35,050 nt of DNA from Bacillota bacterium (lineage in GTDB: Bacteria; Bacillota; Clostridia; Tissierellales; Tissierellaceae). Position 1 is the first letter of the stretch; the number at the start of each line of letters is the position of its first letter. A program made the position numbers and the translations under genes. Location: contig JAUWAD010000011.1 of NCBI GenBank assembly GCA_030602225.1, positions 1-35,050 on the forward strand, read 5' to 3'. Positions 31,056 to 35,050 of this stretch are shown piece after piece. The notes under the pieces are model-generated. The model saw nothing but the letters and a program-made list of their open reading frames with translations, was not told where the DNA came from and did no database searches.

Positions 31056-31748
31056 ATGGACATGTACACAATATTAGTTGTGGAGGATGAAGCTCCCATT
31101 AGAAAAGTTATTAAAGATTATCTTGTTAATAGTGGCTATAAAGTAATTGAAGCTAATGATGGAAAAACTGCAATGGATCTTTTTTTAAATAATGAAATCC
31201 ATCTAGTTCTTCTTGATCTTATGCTTCCTCAACTAAGTGGAGAAGAAGTATGCGAAAGAATAAGAAAGACTTCTAATGTTCCAATAATTATGCTAACTGC
31301 AAAGTCAGAAGAGAGTGAGAAGATAGAAGGTTTCTCATTGGGAGCAGATGATTATGTTGTGAAACCATTCAGTACTAAAGAACTGCTAGTAAGGGTTGAA
31401 GCACTACTTAAGAGGACTTATCTTTATAAAAAAATTGCATCAAAAAAAATATATCTTCAAGATAACAGGATAATAATTGATACTGATGATAAGACAGTGA
31501 AAAAAGATGGTCAATTTATAGACCTAACAAACCACGAGTATCAACTTTTACTTCAACTATCTCTGCATAAGGGAAGTATCCTAACTAGACAACAATTGAT
31601 AGAACTTGCCTTTGGCTTTGATTATGATGGGTACGACAGAACAATTGATGCCCATATTAAGAATATAAGGCAGAAGCTGGAAGATAATCCTAAAACTCCC
31701 ACTACAATTCTTACAGTTTATGGAGTAGGATATAGGTTAGCTCAGTAA
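31056..31748 (+). CDS. OmpR/PhoB family response regulator
   Basis: A 230-residue regulator. The receiver domain (1-120) has the acidic pocket VEDE (9-12), phosphoacceptor Asp54 in LLDLMLP, Thr81 and Lys103 in VVKPFS. The winged-helix DNA-binding domain (about 132-228) ends with DAHIKNIRQKLEDNP and TVYGVGYRL, typical of the OmpR class. It is followed 64 bases later by its histidine kinase and preceded by a P1 peptidase. The target genes are unknown; the nearest possibilities are the operon itself or envelope genes. Confidence 0.95.
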   Translation: MDMYTILVVEDEAPIRKVIKDYLVNSGYKVIEANDGKTAMDLFLNNEIHLVLLDLMLPQLSGEEVCERIRKTSNVPIIMLTAKSEESEKIEGFSLGADDYVVKPFSTKELLVRVEALLKRTYLYKKIASKKIYLQDNRIIIDTDDKTVKKDGQFIDLTNHEYQLLLQLSLHKGSILTRQQLIELAFGFDYDGYDRTIDAHIKNIRQKLEDNPKTPTTILTVYGVGYRLAQ

Positions 31749-31812
31749 TCTTTGTTAATATTCATTCTTTCTTCACAATTGTATCATATACTTTATTTAA
31801 GGAGGTAATATA

Positions 31813-33177
31813 ATGAGCTTAAGACGAAAGTTAATAGTTGGATTTTCCATAGCGATCATAAGCTCGCTATTTTTGGTAAGTATTATCTCCATGTTTATAA
31901 TTAACGATAGATTCCAAACTTACCTAGAAATTGAACAAGTTAATAGGTTCAAGTCCATAAGTGATGAAATCTCATCACTTTATATAAACAACAACTATTC
32001 TATGCGAGGGTCTAACTTTGAACGAACAGCAAGCAGAGAAGGTATAGAGATTACTGTATTAAATGAAAATGGAAATACAGAGTATTCAAGTGGTACTCCA
32101 AGGATGAGAGGTATGGGTAGAGGAATGATGCAGAATACTATTTCTAGTGATATCTTAAAAACAATCCACTTTGATATACTTGATAATGGGAATAAAGTAG
32201 GTGAAGTAATAATTGGATATTACAACTATTCATACATTACTGAATCGGCTTCTGTATTTTTCAACACATTACAAAGATCCATAGTTTTATCTGGGATCAT
32301 TGCTTTATTGATAGGTTTGATTATCAGTTTGGTACTTTCAAGGAAAATTTCAACTCCATTGGTTGATATTACAGACACTGCCAATAGAATAACCAAAGGT
32401 GATTTCAAGTCTATCCCCATCAAGAACTCAAATATTACAGAAATTGACCAGCTATCTCAATCCATAGATTATTTAAAAGGTGAGCTTATTAATCAGGAGA
32501 GAATTAGAAAAGAATATGCTCATAACATCTCCCACGATCTAAGGACACCTTTGACAACTATAAAAACATATATTGAAGCTATTCAAGATGGAATATATGA
32601 ACCTAACAGTGACAATTTGACACTTCTGAAGGATGAGATAGATAGAATCAATAAATTAGTTGAAGACTTGAAAAATAGTTACAATATCACCAAGGAAGAT
32701 TTAGGGTTGATAATCACTGAATATAACTTAAATGAAGAACTTAGAAACATAAAACTAACGTATGAAAGACCAATTAATAATGAATCCAAGAAACTCATAA
32801 TTGAAGTAAGAGATGAGATTATTGTTAATCTGGATAAGAGCAGAATAAGAGAAGCTATTGTCAATCTATTGGATAATGCTAGAAAGTATACTAATCCAGG
32901 TGGAAGGATTGTAATTTATGCTGCTAAAACCAATGATGAAATAATAATTGGAGTGAAAGATGATGGAATAGGAATTCCTGAAAAGGATCTCCCTTATGTT
33001 ACTGAAAGGCTATATCGTACTGACCCATCTAGAAATAAGGATACTGGTGGTTCAGGATTAGGTTTATCATTGGTAGATACAATCGTTAAAGCTCATAATG
33101 GTAAATTATTAATTGAAAGTTCCCCAGATAAAGGCACTTCCGTTTTCATGGTATTTAAAACACCTCCCAAAGATTGA
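31813..33177 (+). CDS. Membrane sensor histidine kinase
   Basis: A 454-residue kinase with two membrane helices (about 8-30 and 155-176) enclosing a ~120-residue extracytoplasmic sensor domain, then HAMP (about 177-228), HisKA with phospho-His241 in SHDLRTPL and an ATPase domain with NLLDNARKY, DDGIGIPE and GGSGLGLSL. The sensor loop contains a Met/Arg/Gly-rich run (PRMRGMGRGMM, about 96-106), possibly a metal or peptide contact. AAGGAGG lies before the ATG. The end of the gene forms the left arm of a terminator hairpin. Confidence 0.95.
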   Translation: MSLRRKLIVGFSIAIISSLFLVSIISMFIINDRFQTYLEIEQVNRFKSISDEISSLYINNNYSMRGSNFERTASREGIEITVLNENGNTEYSSGTPRMRGMGRGMMQNTISSDILKTIHFDILDNGNKVGEVIIGYYNYSYITESASVFFNTLQRSIVLSGIIALLIGLIISLVLSRKISTPLVDITDTANRITKGDFKSIPIKNSNITEIDQLSQSIDYLKGELINQERIRKEYAHNISHDLRTPLTTIKTYIEAIQDGIYEPNSDNLTLLKDEIDRINKLVEDLKNSYNITKEDLGLIITEYNLNEELRNIKLTYERPINNESKKLIIEVRDEIIVNLDKSRIREAIVNLLDNARKYTNPGGRIVIYAAKTNDEIIIGVKDDGIGIPEKDLPYVTERLYRTDPSRNKDTGGSGLGLSLVDTIVKAHNGKLLIESSPDKGTSVFMVFKTPPKD

Positions 33178-33195
33178 TCTCTTGGGAGGTGTTTT
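33157..33195. terminator. Bidirectional terminator between the kinase gene and cysE
   Basis: A perfect 14-bp stem (AAAACACCTCCCAA / TTGGGAGGTGTTTT) with a short inner loop. The left arm encodes the last residues of the kinase; the right arm ends at the stop codon of cysE. Confidence 0.92.
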
Positions 33196-33737
33196 CATAT
33201 TACATATAAATAATCTCTAAGATTATTCTTAACTACTTTTGCAGGAATTCCCACAGCTGTTGAATTTGCTGGAATGTCTTTAAGCACTATTGAATTTGCA
33301 CCAATTTTAGAATTATCACCAATTTTAATTGGCCCAAGAATTTTTGCTCCTGCTCCGATTGTTACGTTATCACCAATATTTGGATGTCGTACTTCATTTT
33401 TTTCTCCACCAATACCACCTAAAGTTACCCCATGATAAAGAGTCACATCATTTCCTACAATGGCAGTCTCGCCAATAACTATACCCATCCCATGATCAAT
33501 AAATAATCCTTCACCGATTTTTGCTCCTGGATGGATTTCAATACCAGTCTTTTTTCTTGATCTGTATGAAATAAATAAAGCAGTATTTACAAATCCCTTT
33601 CTATATAGTAGATTTGAAACTCTATATCCTATTATTGCCCTTAAACCTGGTGAAAATAAAAATGCTTGCAGTATGTTTTTTGTTGCCGGATCCTTGTTTA
33701 ATATGGTATTGGCGTCTCTTTTTATATTCTTTAACAC
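33195..33737 (-). CDS. cysE: Serine O-acetyltransferase
   Basis: Makes O-acetylserine from serine and acetyl-CoA, the first step of cysteine synthesis. It is a left-handed beta-helix protein with hexapeptide repeats ([49 protein letters not shown]) and the catalytic His in IDHGMG. I place the start at the GTG at 33737, one base after the cysK stop and six bases after AAGGGTG. This gives the usual short N-terminus (LKNIKRDAN) and 180 residues; an ATG at 33779 within cysK would add 14 residues. It is co-transcribed with cysK under the Cys T-box. Confidence 0.92.
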   Translation of the reverse strand: MLKNIKRDANTILNKDPATKNILQAFLFSPGLRAIIGYRVSNLLYRKGFVNTALFISYRSRKKTGIEIHPGAKIGEGLFIDHGMGIVIGETAIVGNDVTLYHGVTLGGIGGEKNEVRHPNIGDNVTIGAGAKILGPIKIGDNSKIGANSIVLKDIPANSTAVGIPAKVVKNNLRDYLYVI

Positions 33738-33738
33738 A

Positions 33739-34653
33739 TTACTCACCCTTAAATAAAATAGTTGATAGGTATCTTTCACCAGTGTCAGGTAAAATAGTCA
33801 CTACGTTTCTACCCTCACCAAGTTCCTTAGCCATTCTAACTGCAGCAGCAAAGTTTGCTCCAGCACTCATTCCAGATAAAATACCTTCTTTTTTTGCTAG
33901 ATATCTAGCAGCTTCATAAGCTTCATCCTCAGTCATATTGATAATCCGATCTACAACAGATGCATCATATATATCAGGTATAAAATTAGCCCCAATTCCC
34001 TGAATACCATGACTTGCTGGAGTTCCATTTGTCAATACCTGTGATTTTTCAGGTTGAACTCCTATAATCAATATATCTTCAATATTTTCCTTAAGCCTAC
34101 TCCCCACGCCACTTATGGTACCTCCCGTACCCACACCTGCAACAAAAGCACTTATATGATTTTTTAAATCATTTAATATCTCCTTTGATGTTGTCTCATA
34201 GTGAGCCTTTACATTGGAATTATTCATAAATTGACTTGGCATAAAGTATCCATTTTCATTAACCAACTCATTTGCTTTATCCACTGAACCCCTCATTCCA
34301 ATTGTTCCTTGGGTTAAAATAAGATCTGCACCAAAAGCCTTAACCATTAGCTTTCTTTCCTCCGTCATGGTCTCAGGCATAACAATTATAACCTTATATC
34401 CCTTAGCTGCACCTATCATAGCTAGAGCTATTCCAGTGTTGCCACTGGTTGCCTCAATTATTGTATCCCCTTCTTTTAGAATACCTTTTGCTTCTGCATC
34501 CTGGATCATATATAAAGCAGCTCTATCCTTGACACTACTCCCAGGATTAAAGCTCTCTATCTTTAAATAAATATCCGCCATATCTTTATGCATTCTTTTT
34601 GCCTTTATAATAGGTGTTTCACCAATTGTTTCTAAAATACTATTGTATAACAT
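33739..34653 (-). CDS. cysK: Cysteine synthase (O-acetylserine sulfhydrylase)
   Basis: A pyridoxal-phosphate enzyme that joins O-acetylserine and sulfide to give cysteine. At 304 residues it is full length. The PLP lysine is K42 in [10 protein letters not shown], the substrate loop EATSGNTG is at 67-74 and the phosphate loop [10 protein letters not shown] is near 170. It has an ideal AGGAGG ribosome site. It is the first gene after a T-box leader with a UGC (Cys) specifier and is followed at once by cysE, so both enzymes are made when uncharged tRNA-Cys builds up. Confidence 0.96.
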   Translation of the reverse strand: MLYNSILETIGETPIIKAKRMHKDMADIYLKIESFNPGSSVKDRAALYMIQDAEAKGILKEGDTIIEATSGNTGIALAMIGAAKGYKVIIVMPETMTEERKLMVKAFGADLILTQGTIGMRGSVDKANELVNENGYFMPSQFMNNSNVKAHYETTSKEILNDLKNHISAFVAGVGTGGTISGVGSRLKENIEDILIIGVQPEKSQVLTNGTPASHGIQGIGANFIPDIYDASVVDRIINMTEDEAYEAARYLAKKEGILSGMSAGANFAAAVRMAKELGEGRNVVTILPDTGERYLSTILFKGE

Positions 34654-34675
34654 ACTCTACCTCCTAAAATTTGTA

Positions 34676-34930
34676 ATAAAAAAAAACCTTCCCCCTGTAA
34701 ATAATATACAGAGGCAAAGGTTAATCTTCGCGGTTCCACTCTGATTAGGATTTCTCCCATCTCTATTCAGATACTTTCATATCCTAGTTCTGTAACGGGA
34801 ACTCCCGTATTGGTCTACTTAATTCAACCAAAAGCTCCTTGGTGCACTTCATCTACATCAATACAGATAACTCCCACCATTGTTATCCTCTCTTTGGTAT
34901 TAATCATAAACTACTCTACCAACTCAAAGC
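34676..34930 (-). promoter_or_regulatory. T-box riboswitch leader of cysK-cysE (tRNA-Cys sensing)
   Basis: The T-box reads AGAGTGGAACCGCGAAG on the minus strand. Its UGGA (34738-34735) pairs with a UCCA end, as expected for tRNA-Cys with discriminator U. The specifier codon is UGC followed by A at 34846-34844, and Stem I has AGAGAGGATAAC and GGTGGGAGTTATC. A cysteine-specific riboswitch is thus supported twice. This stretch accounts for most of the gene-free end of the window; 34990-35050 shows nothing I can name. Confidence 0.95.
34677..34722 (-). terminator. T-box terminator of the cysK leader
   Basis: AACCTT/AAGGTT plus CCTCTGTA/TACAGGGG (one G-U) around a 7-base loop, followed on the minus strand by a run of nine T residues. 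Confidence 0.9.
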
Positions 34931-34959
34931 TATTATTAATAATTATTATCAACTACTAT

Positions 34960-34987
34960 AGTTTATCAAATATTTATAAAAATGCAA
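34960..34987 (-). promoter_or_regulatory. Candidate promoter of the cysK leader
   Basis: TTGCAT (34987-34982), 16-base spacer and TAAACT (34965-34960) on the minus strand; a weak match, placed at the right distance from the T-box Stem I. TATAGT at 34960-34955 is an alternative -10 box. Confidence 0.35.
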
Positions 34988-35050
34988 GTAATTTCTAAAA
35001 AATTATTGTACCGAACACTTTTCAACTTTAAGGTACTTAATCCCTAAGTA

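Noticed and set aside
34810-34998. 62-codon plus-strand frame at the right end
   Set aside because: It lies opposite the Cys T-box leader, whose RNA structure explains the sequence.
1-35050. Mobile elements, prophage, CRISPR arrays, rRNA and tRNA genes
   Set aside because: I saw no transposase or integrase genes, no spaced direct repeats and no rRNA or tRNA sequences; the GGTACCGCG/GGAACCGCG blocks are T-box cores, not tRNA parts.

Overview
The window reads as a stretch of low-GC Firmicutes chromosome, most likely an anaerobic, amino-acid/peptide-fermenting member of the Clostridia (a Tissierellales-like organism is my inference, not shown). The reasons are AT-rich sequence, strong AGGAGG-type ribosome sites, three T-box leaders, a DUF4364 protein, a 2-oxoacid:ferredoxin oxidoreductase, RocB/M20 peptidases and an AGCS amino-acid symporter. 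There are no rRNAs, tRNAs, insertion sequences, prophage genes or CRISPR arrays. About 36 protein genes are packed densely, mostly on the minus strand.

Layout. 1-1841 (minus): a 41-residue membrane miniprotein, hpt, a CPBP membrane protease and the start of a SAM methyltransferase. 1988-2518 (plus): DUF4364 regulator. 2523-9900 (minus): folC and valS behind a Val T-box, pgsA, then malic enzyme and trpS behind a Trp T-box. 9952-11559 (minus): DUF2007 protein and a class II photolyase. 11631-14305 (minus): a YdcF protein and an mhqR-mhqO-mhqD quinone-response unit with two MhqR-type operators. 14355-16834 (minus): a B12-binding protein translationally coupled to a two-gene MacB/LolD-type ABC exporter. 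16980-20402 (minus): a PAS-GGDEF-EAL protein and a LysR regulator, the latter divergent from a CofE-like ligase (20510-21700, plus). 21738-29821 (minus): universal stress protein; M20 peptidase, AGCS symporter and RocB-like peptidase in one unit; then a GntR-RCK_C (BusR-like) regulator at the end of a korB-korA operon. 30001-33177 (plus): a self-processing P1 aminopeptidase with a two-component system. 33195-34990 (minus): cysE and cysK behind a Cys T-box.

How it works together. Much of the window concerns amino-acid supply and use: tRNA-sensing leaders control valS/folC, trpS/malic enzyme and cysK/cysE; peptide hydrolases, a Na+/amino-acid symporter and a ferredoxin-linked 2-oxoacid oxidoreductase fit fermentation of peptides. 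Signalling proteins are dense (c-di-GMP enzyme, possible c-di-AMP-sensing BusR-like regulator, two-component system, LysR, MarR).

The most promising candidates for undescribed biology are (i) the CarH-like B12 protein that has lost its DNA-binding domain and is fused by overlapping reading frames to an ABC exporter, (ii) the CofE-like ligase with its divergent LysR regulator and no other F420 genes in view, and (iii) the BusR-like regulator inside a 2-oxoacid oxidoreductase operon. All functional statements come from reading motifs by eye; no database search was run.
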